Assembly (NCBI RefSeq): GCF_017573545.1
Contig: NZ_JAGEOK010000007.1
Coordinates: forward strand, 124,001-188,000
Origin: Actinomadura nitritigenes
GTDB taxonomy: Bacteria > Actinomycetota > Actinomycetes > Streptosporangiales > Streptosporangiaceae
Reading direction: 5' to 3'
DNA length: 64,000 nt
In this document: positions 33,197-43,119 of the stretch, one piece after another
Numbering within the stretch: position 1 is the stretch's first letter
How the letters are laid out: each line of letters opens with the position of its first letter
The notes under the pieces: generated by a model
The model's input: only the letters and a program-made list of their open reading frames with translations
What the model was told of the DNA's origin: nothing
The model's database searches: none
Made by a program: the position numbers and the translations under genes

Positions 33197-34168
33197 GTGC
33201 CCCATCGGATCGTGCATATGCTCCGGGCGCGCGGGTCGGGCCGCCGCCCCGTCATGCTCGCCATCGCCGGGGACAGCGCGGCGGGCAAGACCACACTGAC
33301 CAGGGGGCTTGTGCAGTGTCTGGGGGCCGAGCGGATGACGGCCGTCTGCGTCGACGACTACCACCGCTACGACCGGGCCGAGCGCGCCGGCAAGCCGTTC
33401 ACGGCGCTGCACCCCGACTGCAACCACGTCGACATCATGGAGCAGCACCTGCAGCTGCTCTCGATGGGCGAGCCGATCCTCAAGCCCGTCTACGACCACG
33501 CCACCGGCGAGCTCGTCCGGCCGGAACTGGTCGAGCCCCGCGACTTCGTGATCGTCGAGGGCCTGCTCCCCCTGCACACCCGGCTCGCCCGCGCCTGCTT
33601 CGACATCACCGTCTACCTGGACCCGCCCGAGCCGCTCCGGCACTCCTGGAAGATCCGCCGCGACTGCGACAAGCGCGGCTACAGCCCCGAGCAGGTCATG
33701 GCCGAGCTCGCCCGCCGCGAGCCGGAGAGCGCCGCCTACATCCGGCCGCAGCGCAAGTACGCCGACATCGTCGTGCGGTTCGCGCCCGTCGCGGGCCGGC
33801 TCGACCCGCCCGGCACCCCGCTGTCCGCCGAACTCCTGCTGCGCCCCACGATCGACCACCCCGAGCTCGCCGACGTCCTGGACGGCGCGTCCGGCGACGC
33901 CGACAAGCTGCTGCACCTGCGCCTGCACCGCGACGACGACGGCCGCCCCGTCGACGCCCTGCACGTGCACGGCTACGTCTCGCCCGAGGAGTCGCAGGTC
34001 GTGAAGAAGGCCATCTGGGAGCGCCTCGGCGCCCGCGCGGGGGCCGGCCTGCCCGACCCCGACGCGCTGGGCCGCCTGGGCGACGCCGACACCAGCGACC
34101 CCCTGGCCATCACCCAGCTCCTCCTCCTCTACCACCTGCTCGACGCCGACCACCGCCAGGCGGCGTGA
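33197..34168 (+). CDS. cbbP: phosphoribulokinase
   Basis: A 323-residue P-loop kinase of the phosphoribulokinase/uridine kinase family. VMLAIAGDSAAGKTTLTRGL is Walker A; VCVDDYHRYDRAERAGKPFT and ALHPDCNHVDIMEQHLQLLS hold conserved Asp, His and Arg; ILKPVYDHATGELVRPELVE and FVIVEGLLPLHTRLARACFD follow. Length and motifs fit class II PRK, which makes RuBP from ribulose 5-phosphate. RuBisCO genes 4.6 kb away support this over uridine kinase. It is followed by a terminator at 34240. Confidence 0.88.
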   Translation: MPHRIVHMLRARGSGRRPVMLAIAGDSAAGKTTLTRGLVQCLGAERMTAVCVDDYHRYDRAERAGKPFTALHPDCNHVDIMEQHLQLLSMGEPILKPVYDHATGELVRPELVEPRDFVIVEGLLPLHTRLARACFDITVYLDPPEPLRHSWKIRRDCDKRGYSPEQVMAELARREPESAAYIRPQRKYADIVVRFAPVAGRLDPPGTPLSAELLLRPTIDHPELADVLDGASGDADKLLHLRLHRDDDGRPVDALHVHGYVSPEESQVVKKAIWERLGARAGAGLPDPDALGRLGDADTSDPLAITQLLLLYHLLDADHRQAA

Positions 34169-34495
34169 GACCCCGCGGGCGCGCGGGGAGGCCCCGGGGC
34201 TTGACCTGTGCCTCGGGCCGCGCGCACCGCGGCGGCCGGGAGAGCGCCCCCTGCGGGCGCGAGGGGCGCTCTCTCGGTCCTTTTGCATTGCCCTTGGCGT
34301 CAGGCGCTGGGGCGCCTTCCTTCGGCGGGCAATGCGTGCGATCGCAGCATCGCTCCGGCTCGCCCAGGGGCTCGCTGCGCGATCAGGTTCTCGCAAGCTC
34401 GAACTTGGCTTCGCACGCGATCGCCAGGTTCCGGTCCGCGGCAGCGTGGTTACGGACGGTCCAGTGCGGGCGGGTGCCTGGCTAAAGGCTGGGGG
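34169..34495. other. 327-bp structured non-coding region
   Basis: After the phosphoribulokinase terminator come further nested dyads: GCATTGCCC ... GGGCAATGC (34285-34335) enclosing AGGCGC-TGGG-GCGCCT, then GATCGCAGC ... GCTGCGCGATC, and a TTCTCGCAAGCTCGAA stretch. No gene is convincing. It may be an interspersed intergenic repeat or an RNA. Confidence 0.5.
34240..34273 (+). terminator. terminator of phosphoribulokinase gene
   Basis: Perfect 11-bp stem GAGAGCGCCCC / GGGGCGCTCTC, 12-base loop, then TCGGTCCTTTTG. Confidence 0.75.
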
Positions 34496-35554
34496 CTACA
34501 GCTCGTGCCAGGGGATTTTCGGGCGGTCGGGGGCGACGACCGCGAGGGACTGGCCGCCGCGGACCAGCTCGCCCGGGTCGGCCGTCAGGCGGAACCGCGC
34601 GTTCGGACGGTGCGACTCGCCGACGGCGAGCAGGGTGCTGCCGCGGCGCAGCAGGAAGATCGCCACGTCCAGGCGCGGCCACTCGCCGGCGCCCTCCGGG
34701 ACGTCCACGCGGTACAGGGTGCCGTCGGCGTCGAGGGTGCTGGCGAGGTTGTGGTAGATCGCGGCGACGCCGGGATTGCGGATCGCGACGGCGACCACGG
34801 CCGGGTCGTCGATGTCGACCGGCTCGATGTCCGGGCCGACGAGGGCGAGCGCCTCGGTGATCTCGGCGCGGCGGCCGCCGTCGTGCACGCCCGCCAGCAG
34901 GTGGACGGACGGCTCGCCGTTCCGCCGCAGGAAGGCCGAGACGCCCAGCATCACCCGGACGGTCTCGTCGTCGGTGCGGCCGACCACCACGACGGTCCGC
35001 GCCGCCTCCAGGCAGGCCCGCTGGTAGGCGGTGTCGTCGAAGGCGACCACGTCGTACAGGTCCGGGTCGGGGTTCTCGCCGGCCAGCTCGCCCGGCCAGA
35101 AGACCGTGACGACCGGGGTGCGGGCGAACTCGGGGTCGGCGCGCAGCTGGGTGATGATGGCGCGCAGCCCGTCCCGCTCGTACCCGACGACCACGATGTG
35201 CCGCTTCACATGCAACTGCGCCTGGCCGTTGGCCCGCATCGTCCTCCCCTTCGCCATCCAGAGCGTCAGCTCGGCGAACAGGACGAGCCCCGCGGTGAGC
35301 CCGGCCACGATCACGATCACGCCACCGATCCGGCCGCCCGTCGAGGACGGGTACAGGTCGCCGTAACCGGTGGAGGTGCCGCTGACGAAGAAGTACCAGA
35401 TGTAGTTCCACGGCCGCTTGATCTCCGCGTCGGGCTTCTCGAAGACCGCGATCAGCAGCCAGCCGACCCCGAACGCCGCCAGCAGCACCAGGGCGGGCGC
35501 GCGCCAGGACCGCGCCGCGACGCGGTGCGCCAGCCGCAGCAGGATGATCGGCAT
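34496..35554 (-). CDS. potassium channel with cytosolic RCK/TrkA-N domain
   Basis: A 352-residue channel subunit. Two membrane helices at about residues 20-40 and 85-108 flank a pore loop with filter TSTGYGDLYPSSTGG. The cytosolic part starts KRHIVVVGYERDGLRAIITQ, a Rossmann-type RCK domain; VVAFDDTAYQRACLEAARTV and VVGRTDDETVRVMLG are typical. A TrkA-C-like part follows near 280-345. ATG at 35554 gives the usual short N-terminus. Ion selectivity is inferred from the GYG motif. Confidence 0.9.
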   Translation of the reverse strand: MPIILLRLAHRVAARSWRAPALVLLAAFGVGWLLIAVFEKPDAEIKRPWNYIWYFFVSGTSTGYGDLYPSSTGGRIGGVIVIVAGLTAGLVLFAELTLWMAKGRTMRANGQAQLHVKRHIVVVGYERDGLRAIITQLRADPEFARTPVVTVFWPGELAGENPDPDLYDVVAFDDTAYQRACLEAARTVVVVGRTDDETVRVMLGVSAFLRRNGEPSVHLLAGVHDGGRRAEITEALALVGPDIEPVDIDDPAVVAVAIRNPGVAAIYHNLASTLDADGTLYRVDVPEGAGEWPRLDVAIFLLRRGSTLLAVGESHRPNARFRLTADPGELVRGGQSLAVVAPDRPKIPWHEL

Positions 35555-35718
35555 TCGCGCAGCGTGCCACCAGGCGAAATACCGCGTCAAGCCCGGAATG
35601 CCCTGGACTGTGACCACAGTACGTGACCGGGCCGCGGAATGGCCGGAGGCGGCCACCGGCCCCGCCGCCCGCCGGACGGCCGCCACTCACCCGCGGGACG
35701 GCCGTCGCCGGCCGCAGG

Positions 35719-36069
35719 TCAGCCGGCCGGGCCGCGCCGCAGGACGCGGCTCAGCGCCGCCGCGACCTCCTCCGACAGCCCGCGGTCGTCCCGGGGTCCC
35801 GCGCTCGACGGCACCAGGTCGGCCGGGCGGGGATCGTCGCGGACCGCCTCCCGGGTGTGGCCGCAGTCGCGGCACTCGACCTCGCCGAGCCGGCAGACCA
35901 GTGCGACGGAGCCACAGGCCGCGCAGCTGTCGAGATCGTCCGCCCAGTCGTGGGCGGTCTGGCAGCAGGGGCAGACCAGCACCTGGTGGTCCGCCCGGAC
36001 ACCGCGCCTCCACGGGCTCGCCCCGCGCACGGGGTCGGTCTGCCGCGCCCCGCAGCGGAAGCAGGGCAT
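35719..36069 (-). CDS. zinc-ribbon protein
   Basis: A 116-residue protein with four C-x2-C knuckles: CFRC, CPCC, CAAC and CRDC, within the first 72 residues (MPCFRCGARQTDPVRGASPW; HQVLVCPCCQTAHDWADDLD; SCAACGSVALVC; VECRDCGHTRE). It can bind two zinc ions. The last 40 residues are acidic. GGAGGTGTG precedes ATG at 36069. Nucleic-acid or protein binding is likely but not shown. Confidence 0.7.
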   Translation of the reverse strand: MPCFRCGARQTDPVRGASPWRRGVRADHQVLVCPCCQTAHDWADDLDSCAACGSVALVCRLGEVECRDCGHTREAVRDDPRPADLVPSSAGPRDDRGLSEEVAAALSRVLRRGPAG

Positions 36070-36142
36070 CACACCTCCAGGGGTGCGGGGACCGGAACCG
36101 GCCGCGGGACGCCGCCGCACGGCCGGGACCGGCCCGTTTCGC

Positions 36143-36601
36143 TCAGAGCCCGGCGAGCGCCTTGCGGTACTCGTCCAGGTCGCGTGCGTCCGGGATGGCG
36201 TTCACGACCTTCCAGCGGACCACGCCCTGCGCGTCGATGATGAAGGTGCCGCGCAGCGCGAGCCCCTTCTCCTCGTCGAACACGCCGTAACGCTGCGCCG
36301 TCCCGCCGTGCGGCCAGAAGTCCGACAGCAGCGGGAACTGGTACTTCTCCTGCTCGGCCCAGGCGCGCAGCGCGAACACCGAGTCGACCGACACGGCCAG
36401 CACCTGCACGTCGTCGCCGCCGAGGGTGGGCAGCTCGTCCCTGATCTGGCAGAGCTCGCCCGTGCACACGCCGCTGAACGCCAGCGGATAGAACACCAGG
36501 ACGACGGTCTTCTCGCCCCGGAAGTCCGACAGCTTCACCGGCGTGCCGTGCTGGTCCTTCAGCTCGAAGTCCGGTGCGCTGTCGCCTACCTCAACCGACA
36601 A
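36143..36601 (-). CDS. peroxiredoxin (AhpE/PrxQ type)
   Basis: A 152-residue peroxiredoxin. [20 protein letters not shown] carries the peroxidatic Cys in the VCT motif, and a second Cys five residues later (C-x4-C, as in PrxQ/BCP) may be the resolving one. [20 protein letters not shown] and [20 protein letters not shown] follow. No ATG fits: the start is TTG at 36599-36601 behind GGGAGAGG. It reduces peroxides with thiol donors. DUF3052, YjbQ, DUF1918 and aceE lie nearby. Confidence 0.88.
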   Translation of the reverse strand: MSVEVGDSAPDFELKDQHGTPVKLSDFRGEKTVVLVFYPLAFSGVCTGELCQIRDELPTLGGDDVQVLAVSVDSVFALRAWAEQEKYQFPLLSDFWPHGGTAQRYGVFDEEKGLALRGTFIIDAQGVVRWKVVNAIPDARDLDEYRKALAGL

Positions 36602-36741
36602 AGCCTCTCCCGCGGATCGTCCCCGCCCGGGCGGGGGTGTGGGCGCCCCACGGGCGTGGGGACGGGCCCAGTCTGCCACCCGCCGCCGGAGCCGGACGGC
36701 CCGGTCGCCCGCCGCCTCGGCGGACGCCCCGGGCCGCGCGG

Positions 36742-37170
36742 CTACTTGCGGACCTTGGGCGCGACCAGCCGCGTTCCCGACCACTCCTTCGCGGCGCTGA
36801 CGCTGCTCGTCTGCGACAGCCCGGCCGTCTGCGCGGCCTCGCCGATGTCGCTGGGCTCCACGTGCCCGTCCCGGCCCGCCTTCGGCGTCAGCAGCCAGAT
36901 GTTGCCGCCGCCGGTGAGCGGGATCATCGCGTCGGTCAGGCCCTCGAACAGGTCGCCGTCCTCCTCGCGCCACCACAGCAGCACGATGTCGACCACGTCC
37001 TCGTAGTCCTCGTCGACCAGCTCGGTCCCCGTGACGGCCTCGACGGAGCGGCGAAGCTCCTCGTCGACGTCGTCGTCGTAGCCGATCTCCTGCACCACCT
37101 GGCCCGGCTTGAGGCCGAGCCGTTCGGCCAGGCTGCGCTCAGACTGCGCCTGACCCGCGGTCGCGCTCAC
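36742..37170 (-). CDS. DUF3052 family protein
   Basis: A 142-residue protein; GTG at 37168-37170 has a GGGAGGAC ribosome site. [60 protein letters not shown] and [20 protein letters not shown] are the family pattern. DUF3052 genes commonly stand near aceE in actinobacteria, as here. Function unknown. Confidence 0.85.
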   Translation of the reverse strand: MSATAGQAQSERSLAERLGLKPGQVVQEIGYDDDVDEELRRSVEAVTGTELVDEDYEDVVDIVLLWWREEDGDLFEGLTDAMIPLTGGGNIWLLTPKAGRDGHVEPSDIGEAAQTAGLSQTSSVSAAKEWSGTRLVAPKVRK

Positions 37171-37389
37171 GAAAGTCCTCCCATTGTCGTCAGTCCGCAC
37201 GGTGTCCCGCGCATTTCTCGTATCCAGGCGCCATCTCGGGCGGCCTGTCCGCACCCGTGCGGTGTTTGCGGGACAGTCCACACAAGTGAGGGCCCCTAGC
37301 GCAAGTGTCTTCCCGGCTTTTGGTGGGCTCATTGGCCCGATCACGGCGACCGTCGTCACAGGATCTCCACAGAGGGTGACAAGACACGG

Positions 37390-37797
37390 TCATCCCCGGA
37401 GAAAGGACAGCCGGACCTGCCGATCCGGGTTGTCCACGTTCAGGTCGACCAGCGCCACCGACTGCCAGGTCCCGAGGGCGAGCCGGCCGTCCACCACCGG
37501 CAGCGTCGCGTACGGCGGGACGAGCGCCGGCATGACGTGCGAGCGGCCGTGGCCGCGCGCCCCGTGCCGGTGCCGCCACCGGTCGTCGGCCGGGAGCAGG
37601 TCGCCGAGCGCGGCGAGCAGGTCGTCGTCGCTGCCCGAGCCGAGCTCGATGATCGCGATGCCCGCGGTGGCGTGCGGCACGAAGACGTGCAGCAGGCCGT
37701 CCCCGCCGGCCGCGCCGGCGAACCGCTCGCACTCGGCCGTGATGTCGTGCACGACCTCCTGTGTACCGGTGGTCACCCGGACCACGGTGCTCTCCAT
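37390..37797 (-). CDS. YjbQ/UPF0047 family protein
   Basis: A 135-residue protein of the YjbQ family. HVFVPHATAGIAIIELGSGS and DDRWRHRHGARGHGRSHVMP hold the clustered His residues, and GTWQSVALVDLN with VRLSF closes the fold. Some members show weak thiamin-phosphate synthase activity; the physiological role is unclear. ATG at 37797. Confidence 0.88.
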   Translation of the reverse strand: MESTVVRVTTGTQEVVHDITAECERFAGAAGGDGLLHVFVPHATAGIAIIELGSGSDDDLLAALGDLLPADDRWRHRHGARGHGRSHVMPALVPPYATLPVVDGRLALGTWQSVALVDLNVDNPDRQVRLSFLRG

Positions 37798-37871
37798 GAT
37801 CGCAGGTCTACCCCATCCGCGGCGCCGGACGCATCCCGGCGCGCGCGGATCCGGGCGGGCGCCCCCATCCG

Positions 37872-38078
37872 CTACCGGGCGGGGTGCCCGGCGGCCTGGC
37901 GGGACTCGACGACGGCGTCCGGCCCCGGGTAGACCAGCGTCTGGTGGCCGTCCTCGAACCGCACGACGTACGGCGGGCCCCCGCCGTCGCCGCGGATCTC
38001 GACGATCTCGCCGACGCGGTCGTGCTGGCCCACGACGGTGCCGTGGACGTGCAGGCGGTCTCCGATTCGCGCCTTCAT
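37872..38078 (-). CDS. DUF1918 family protein
   Basis: A 68-residue protein: MKARIGDRLHVHGTVVGQHD, RVGEIVEIRGDGGGPPYVVR, FEDGHQTLVYPGPDAVV are the complete SH3-like DUF1918 domain. Unknown function. It is divergent from aceE across a 220-bp promoter region. Confidence 0.85.
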   Translation of the reverse strand: MKARIGDRLHVHGTVVGQHDRVGEIVEIRGDGGGPPYVVRFEDGHQTLVYPGPDAVVESRQAAGHPAR

Positions 38079-38298
38079 GGCTCCCCTCCGTTCCGGTCGA
38101 AAATCGGCTCCTCGAAAAGGTGCGTACCCCGGTTGACCGGGGAGAATGGTTACCGGTTGGTAGAGATGCGTTAGCCGTCACGAACGACGACGATGGATCA
38201 CGAAACCAGGCGGTGAGACACCTCCGCCGGGGACCGCGGGACCGCCGAACGGCGGCCGGGTCCCCACCAGCAAAGACGGCAAGCACAGAGGGGATCCC

Positions 38299-41088
38299 GT
38301 GGCTTCCGGACGTCAACGCTTTTCGATCATCAGCGACGGCCTGCCGAGCCAGCTGCCGGACATCAACCCGGACGAGACCCGGGAGTGGCTGGAATCGCTG
38401 GACACGGTCATCAAGACCGAGGGCCGCGGCAGGGCCCGGTACGTGATGCTCCGCCTCCTGGAAAGGGCACGGGAACTGCAAGTCGGGGTCCCCGGTCTGC
38501 GGAGCACCGACTTCATCAACACCATCCCGCCCGAGTCGGAGCCCTGGTTCCCCGGCGACGAGCACGTCGAGCGCCGCATCCGCGCCTACATCCGGTGGAA
38601 CGCGGCGATCATGGTGTCGCGGGCGAACCGCCCCGAGCTCGGCGTCGGCGGCCACATCGCCACCTACGCCTCGGCCGCGTCCCTCTACGAGGTCGGCTTC
38701 AACCACTTCTTCCGCGGCAAGGACCACGGCGAGTCCGGCGACCAGGTGTTCATCCAGGGCCACGCGGCGCCCGGCATCTACGCGCGCGCGTTCCTGGAAG
38801 GGCGGCTGCCCGAGGAGAAGCTCGACGGGTTCCGGCAGGAGCAGTCGCATCCCGGCGGCGGCCTGTCGTCCTACCCGCACCCGCGGCTGATGCCGGACTT
38901 CTGGGAGTTCCCCACCGTCTCCATGGGCCTCACCGCGATCGACTCGGTGTACCAGGCGCGGTTCAACCGCTACCTCTACAACCGCAAGATCAAGGACACC
39001 TCCCGCTCGCACGTGTGGGCGTTCCTCGGCGACGGCGAGATGGGCGAGCCGGAGTCGCTCGGCGCGATCGGCCTGGCCGCCCGCGAGGAGCTGGACAACC
39101 TCACCTTCGTCGTCAACTGCAACCTCCAGCAGCTCGACGGCCCGGTGCGCGGCAACGGCAAGATCATCCAGGAGCTCGAGTCGTTCTTCCGGGGCGCCGG
39201 CTGGAACGTCATCAAGGTCATCTGGGGCCGCGACTGGGACCCGCTGCTCGCCCAGGACGTCGACGGCGTGCTGGTCAACCAGATGAACACCACCCCCGAC
39301 GGGCAGTTCCAGACCTTCTCGGTGGAGTCCGGCGACTACATCCGGGAGAAGTTCTTCGGCGCCGACCCGCGGCTCCGCAAGATCGTCCAGCACCTGTCGG
39401 ACGACGACCTGCGCAAGCTGTCGCGCGGCGGGCACGACTACCGCAAGGTGTACGCGGCGTTCAAGGCGGCCCGCGAGCACGTCGGCCAGCCGACCGTGAT
39501 CCTCGCGCACACCATCAAGGGCTGGACGCTCGGGTCCGACTTCGAGGCCCGCAACGCCACCCACCAGATGAAGAAGCTCACCAAGGCCGAGCTGAAGGAG
39601 TTCCGGGACCGCCTGTACCTCGACATCCCGGACTCGGCCCTGGAGGCGCCGCTGCCGCCCTACTACCACCCGGGCGAGGACTCCGACGAGATCCAGTACA
39701 TGCGCGAGCGCCGCGCCGCCCTCGGCGGGTTCCTGCCGAAGCGCGTCGTGCGCGCCAAGCCGCTGAAGCTGCCCGGCGACCCGGTCTACAGCGAGCTGCG
39801 CAAGGGCTCCGGCAAGCAGAACGTCGCGACGACGATGGCGTTCGTCCGGCTGCTCAAGGACCTGATCAAGGACGAGAACCTCGGCGCCCGGTTCGTCCCG
39901 ATCGCCCCGGACGAGTACCGGACGTTCGGCATGGACTCGCTGTTCCCCACGTCCAAGATCTACTCGCCGCACGGGCAGACCTACGACGCGGTGGACCGCA
40001 AGCTGCTGCTGTCCTACAAGGAGGCCGAAAGCGGCCAGATGCTGCACGAGGGCATCAGCGAGGCCGGGTCGATGGCCTCCGCGATCGCCGCGGGCACCGC
40101 GTACGCCACGCACGGCGAGCACATGATCCCCGTCTACATCTTCTACTCGATGTTCGGGTTCCAGCGGACCGGCGACCAGATGTGGGCGCTCGGCGACCAG
40201 ATGGGCCGCGGGTTCCTGCTCGGCGCCACCGCGGGCCGCACCACCCTCACCGGCGAGGGCCTCCAGCACGCCGACGGCCACTCCCCGCTGCTCGCCGCCG
40301 CGAACCCGGCCTGCGTCCACTACGACCCGACGTGGGCGTTCGAGCTGGCGCACATCACCAAGGACGCGCTGCGCCGCATGTACGGCTCGTCCGAGGAGCA
40401 CCCGCAGGGCGAGAACGTCTTCTACTACCTGACGGTCTACAACGAGCCCTACCAGCAGCCCGCCGAGCCCGAGGGCCTCGACGTCGACGGCCTGCTCAAG
40501 GGCCTGTACCGGTTCCGGGCGGCGCCGGAGGTGTCCACGGGCAACGGGGAGCCGCCGCGGGCGCAGATCCTCGCGTCCGGCGTCGGCGGCCGCTGGGCGC
40601 TGGAGGCGCAGCGGATGCTCGCCGAGGACTGGGGCGTCGCCGCGGACGTCTGGTCGGCCACGTCGTGGAACGAGCTGGCCCGCGAGGCCCGCGAGTGCGA
40701 CGAGCAGAACCTCCTCAACCCCGACGCCGAGCAGCGCGTCCCCTACGTCACCCGGACGCTGGACAACGTCGCCGGGCCGATCGTCGCGGTGTCGGACTTC
40801 ATGCGCGCCGTGCCCGACCAGATCGCGCCGTGGGTGACCGGGGACTTCACCTCGCTCGGCACCGACGGGTTCGGGTTCTCCGACACCCGCGCCGCCGCCC
40901 GCCGGTTCTTCCACGTGGACGCCGCGTCGATCGTCCTCGCGGTGCTCACCCGGCTGGCCCGGCACGGCGAGATCAAGCCGGAGGCGCTGCCCGAGGCGAT
41001 CCAGCGCTACCGGCTGGACGCCGCGGTCAGCGACGTCTTCTCCGGCGGCGTCGGCAGCGCCGAGAGCAACACCGGCGGAGAGTCGTGA
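38299..41088 (+). CDS. aceE: pyruvate dehydrogenase E1 component, homodimeric type
   Basis: A 929-residue thiamin-diphosphate enzyme that decarboxylates pyruvate and passes acetyl to lipoyl-E2. [20 protein letters not shown] and [20 protein letters not shown] are E1 markers; [20 protein letters not shown] through [19 protein letters not shown] is the ThDP site (GDGxM ... NCN). The pyrimidine and C-terminal domains follow ([20 protein letters not shown]). GTG at 38299-38301 is used, behind AGAGGGGATCC. A strong terminator follows. No aceF or lpd is adjacent, as usual in actinobacteria. Confidence 0.96.
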   Translation: MASGRQRFSIISDGLPSQLPDINPDETREWLESLDTVIKTEGRGRARYVMLRLLERARELQVGVPGLRSTDFINTIPPESEPWFPGDEHVERRIRAYIRWNAAIMVSRANRPELGVGGHIATYASAASLYEVGFNHFFRGKDHGESGDQVFIQGHAAPGIYARAFLEGRLPEEKLDGFRQEQSHPGGGLSSYPHPRLMPDFWEFPTVSMGLTAIDSVYQARFNRYLYNRKIKDTSRSHVWAFLGDGEMGEPESLGAIGLAAREELDNLTFVVNCNLQQLDGPVRGNGKIIQELESFFRGAGWNVIKVIWGRDWDPLLAQDVDGVLVNQMNTTPDGQFQTFSVESGDYIREKFFGADPRLRKIVQHLSDDDLRKLSRGGHDYRKVYAAFKAAREHVGQPTVILAHTIKGWTLGSDFEARNATHQMKKLTKAELKEFRDRLYLDIPDSALEAPLPPYYHPGEDSDEIQYMRERRAALGGFLPKRVVRAKPLKLPGDPVYSELRKGSGKQNVATTMAFVRLLKDLIKDENLGARFVPIAPDEYRTFGMDSLFPTSKIYSPHGQTYDAVDRKLLLSYKEAESGQMLHEGISEAGSMASAIAAGTAYATHGEHMIPVYIFYSMFGFQRTGDQMWALGDQMGRGFLLGATAGRTTLTGEGLQHADGHSPLLAAANPACVHYDPTWAFELAHITKDALRRMYGSSEEHPQGENVFYYLTVYNEPYQQPAEPEGLDVDGLLKGLYRFRAAPEVSTGNGEPPRAQILASGVGGRWALEAQRMLAEDWGVAADVWSATSWNELAREARECDEQNLLNPDAEQRVPYVTRTLDNVAGPIVAVSDFMRAVPDQIAPWVTGDFTSLGTDGFGFSDTRAAARRFFHVDAASIVLAVLTRLARHGEIKPEALPEAIQRYRLDAAVSDVFSGGVGSAESNTGGES

Positions 41089-41211
41089 TCTCCCAGGGGG
41101 GCGACCCCCTGGGACCCGGCGGTGGCTGAGGTCCGGACCTCGCGGGTGATCGCGGAGGTGTAGGCCGCGATCGCCCCAGAGGCCGCCGGACGGCCGCCAT
41201 CGGGCAGGGCG

Positions 41212-41241
41212 AAAGGGCCCCGGGTGTTCCCGGGGCCCTTT
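41212..41241. terminator. terminator between aceE and VOC gene
   Basis: Perfect 13-bp stem AAAGGGCCCCGGG / CCCGGGGCCCTTT, loop TGTT, with TTTT after it on the plus strand. Confidence 0.85.
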
Positions 41242-41255
41242 TCCGTGCTCGGCGG

Positions 41256-41630
41256 TCAGGACGCGGGCGGCGTGAAGACGGCGAAGCGGTTGCCGGACGG
41301 GTCCTGCAGGTGCGCGAACCGCAGGCCGTCGGGCGTCGTCGTGCCGGGGACCGCGACCTTGCCGCCGCACTTCTCGGCCTCGGCGCACGCGGCGTCCACG
41401 TCCTCGACGAGGACGAAGAAGACCGCGTGGTTCTGGGACGCGTCGGGCACGCGCGCGACGCCGCCGCTGGGGTGCTCGGCGCCCTCGTAGCTGATCAGGT
41501 CGTAGCCGTCGCTCTGCGGGTCGGACGTGAACCTCCACCCGAACATGTCGCCGTAGAAGCGGCGGGCCTCCTCCGGCGCGTCGGTGCCGATCTGGAACCA
41601 GGCGACGGTGTTGTATGCGGGAACGCTCAT
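41256..41630 (-). CDS. VOC (glyoxalase/bleomycin-resistance) family protein
   Basis: A 124-residue single VOC module pair: VAWFQIGTDAPEEARRFYGD, MFGWRFTSDP, then HAVFFVLVEDVDAACAEAEK and RFAHLQDPSGNRFAVF. Metal-ligand positions are only partly kept. ATG at 41630 overlaps the stop of the upstream HATPase gene. Function may be binding or detoxification. Confidence 0.82.
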   Translation of the reverse strand: MSVPAYNTVAWFQIGTDAPEEARRFYGDMFGWRFTSDPQSDGYDLISYEGAEHPSGGVARVPDASQNHAVFFVLVEDVDAACAEAEKCGGKVAVPGTTTPDGLRFAHLQDPSGNRFAVFTPPAS

Positions 41631-42139
41631 CGTTCTCCTCCTTCGGATGCCGTGGACATCAGAGTCGAGGAGTCCTGCGACAGCCCCCTGTCGGAGTTTC
41701 CGAAGAAAATGGGACTGGCCGACCGGAACTCCGCCCACACGACCGTGCCCGGCCCGTCCGGGCGGAATCCCCAGCCGCGTGCCAGAGCGTCCACGATCCG
41801 CAGCCCGCGCCCGCTTTCGGCGCCCGTCTCCGCCCTGAGCCGCGGGCGCCCGCCGCCCGCACCGTCGTCGGCGACCTCCAGCCGATGGACATCGTCCCCG
41901 GCCAGCAGGGTGACCGTCACCCGGCCCCCGTCGCCCGAGGCCGTGTGGGTGACGGCGTTGCAGACCAGCTCGCTCACGACCGTCACGACATCGTCAAGAC
42001 CGGGGTGATCCGGAGGCAGCATGTCCCGCAGGAACCGCCGCGCGTGCCCGACGGACCGCCGGACGCCCGGAAGCGTGAGCGCCCCCACCACGACCAGCCC
42101 GCCGGGGGCCGTCCTACCGTTCTCGGGCGCTCCCATCAT
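41627..42139 (-). CDS. anti-sigma-type ATP-binding protein (HATPase)
   Basis: A 170-residue GHKL protein with no histidine phospho-acceptor domain. VVTVVSELVCNAVTHTASGD is the N box, LEVADDGAGGGRPRL the G1 box, and ESGRGLRIVDALARGWG the G2 box. Such RsbW-like proteins are regularly paired with XRE-DUF5753 and DUF397 genes in actinomycetes, and here it faces exactly those genes across a shared promoter. Its role is probably signalling in development or stress. Confidence 0.85.
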   Translation of the reverse strand: MMGAPENGRTAPGGLVVVGALTLPGVRRSVGHARRFLRDMLPPDHPGLDDVVTVVSELVCNAVTHTASGDGGRVTVTLLAGDDVHRLEVADDGAGGGRPRLRAETGAESGRGLRIVDALARGWGFRPDGPGTVVWAEFRSASPIFFGNSDRGLSQDSSTLMSTASEGGER

Positions 42140-42203
42140 GCGCCTCCCCTCGATTCGGAAACGCCCGCCACATTCGCCGCCCGCCGGCCTCCCGGTACCG
42201 GCT

Positions 42204-42259
42204 CTGAACGTTTCCCGACTGAACGTTCAACCGGTCACCGTTCCGACACGCTCGGTGAC
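42204..42259. promoter_or_regulatory. operator region between HATPase and XRE genes
   Basis: CTGAACGTT is repeated 15 bases apart (42204-42212 and 42219-42227), and the second copy lies in the palindrome TGAACGTTCA. A separate dyad GTCACCG-N12-CGGTGAC (42234-42259) ends 11 bases before the XRE start. Confidence 0.5.
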
Positions 42260-42270
42260 ATTCTTGAAGG

Positions 42271-43119
42271 ATGCCTTCCGGTCACGCCCCCACGGTCCGG
42301 CAGCGCCGGATCGGCTCGGCGCTCCGCAAAGCCCGCGACCGCCACAGCCTGACCGTCGCCACCGTCGCCCGGCGCTTCGGCCGCTCCCAGGGCTGGATGA
42401 GCATGGTCGAGAACGGCCTCCAGGCCATCGCCCCCGACGAGCTCAGCGACCTCCTCGACCTCTACGGCATCGAGGACGGCCCCCTCCGCGAGTCCCTCCT
42501 CCACCTCGCCACCCACCAACCTGGCACGTGGGTACGAGAACGAGAAGGCCGCATCTCGGCCGCTGCCCTGGACCTCGCGAGCCTGGAAGAAGACGCCGCC
42601 GAGATCCGCAACTTCGAGCCCAGCATCGTGCCAGGGCTCCTCCAGATTCCCGAGTACACCCGCGAACTCATCGCCGTGGGTCCGGCCAAACACAATGCCA
42701 AAGCCCTGGTCGACTTCCGGTTGTCGCGCCAGCGGGTCCTGAGACGTCCCGATCCACCGCACTACACGCCAATCATCGCGGAAGCGGTCCTTTACAACCA
42801 GGCTGGCGGGGACCCTGCCATCCGGCGCGCGCAGATTCGGCGCCTTGCAGAAGCCGCCCGGTCCGATCACGTGGACCTGCGGGTGCTCCCCAGCGCTGCC
42901 AGCCAATACATCTGGCTAGCCAGCCCATTCCTCCTTCTATCCCTGCGTCCCCCTGGACGGCTCACCGTGTCGGTGGTCGATCAGTTCGCTCAGAGCCTTT
43001 TCGTGGAAGACGAGGAGAAGGTTGCGGCCCATGAGGAGACCTTCGAACTGTTGCTCTCGGCGGCCCTGAGCAGAACCGCTTCGCAGCAACTCATCGACCG
43101 GGTAGCGTCGCAATCATGA
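42271..43119 (+). CDS. XRE regulator with DUF5753 (Scr1/WhiJ type)
   Basis: A 282-residue protein. RRIGSALRKARDRHSLTVAT followed by VARRFGRSQGWMSMVENGLQ is the HTH; residues 95-280 form the DUF5753 domain (FEPSIVPGLLQIPEYTREL, RQRVLRRPDPPHYTPIIAEA, LRVLPSAASQYIWLA). It is coupled to a DUF397 gene by an ATGA overlap and faces the HATPase gene. GAAGG directly abuts the ATG, an unusually short spacing, so the true start or a leaderless start should be considered. Confidence 0.9.
   Translation: MPSGHAPTVRQRRIGSALRKARDRHSLTVATVARRFGRSQGWMSMVENGLQAIAPDELSDLLDLYGIEDGPLRESLLHLATHQPGTWVREREGRISAAALDLASLEEDAAEIRNFEPSIVPGLLQIPEYTRELIAVGPAKHNAKALVDFRLSRQRVLRRPDPPHYTPIIAEAVLYNQAGGDPAIRRAQIRRLAEAARSDHVDLRVLPSAASQYIWLASPFLLLSLRPPGRLTVSVVDQFAQSLFVEDEEKVAAHEETFELLLSAALSRTASQQLIDRVASQS

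Noticed and set aside
37390..41538. A 1382-codon open frame on the minus strand opposite aceE
   Set aside because: It is a shadow frame caused by the strong third-position GC bias of aceE; its product is low-complexity Arg/Val/Leu/Gly-rich and only its last part is the real YjbQ gene.
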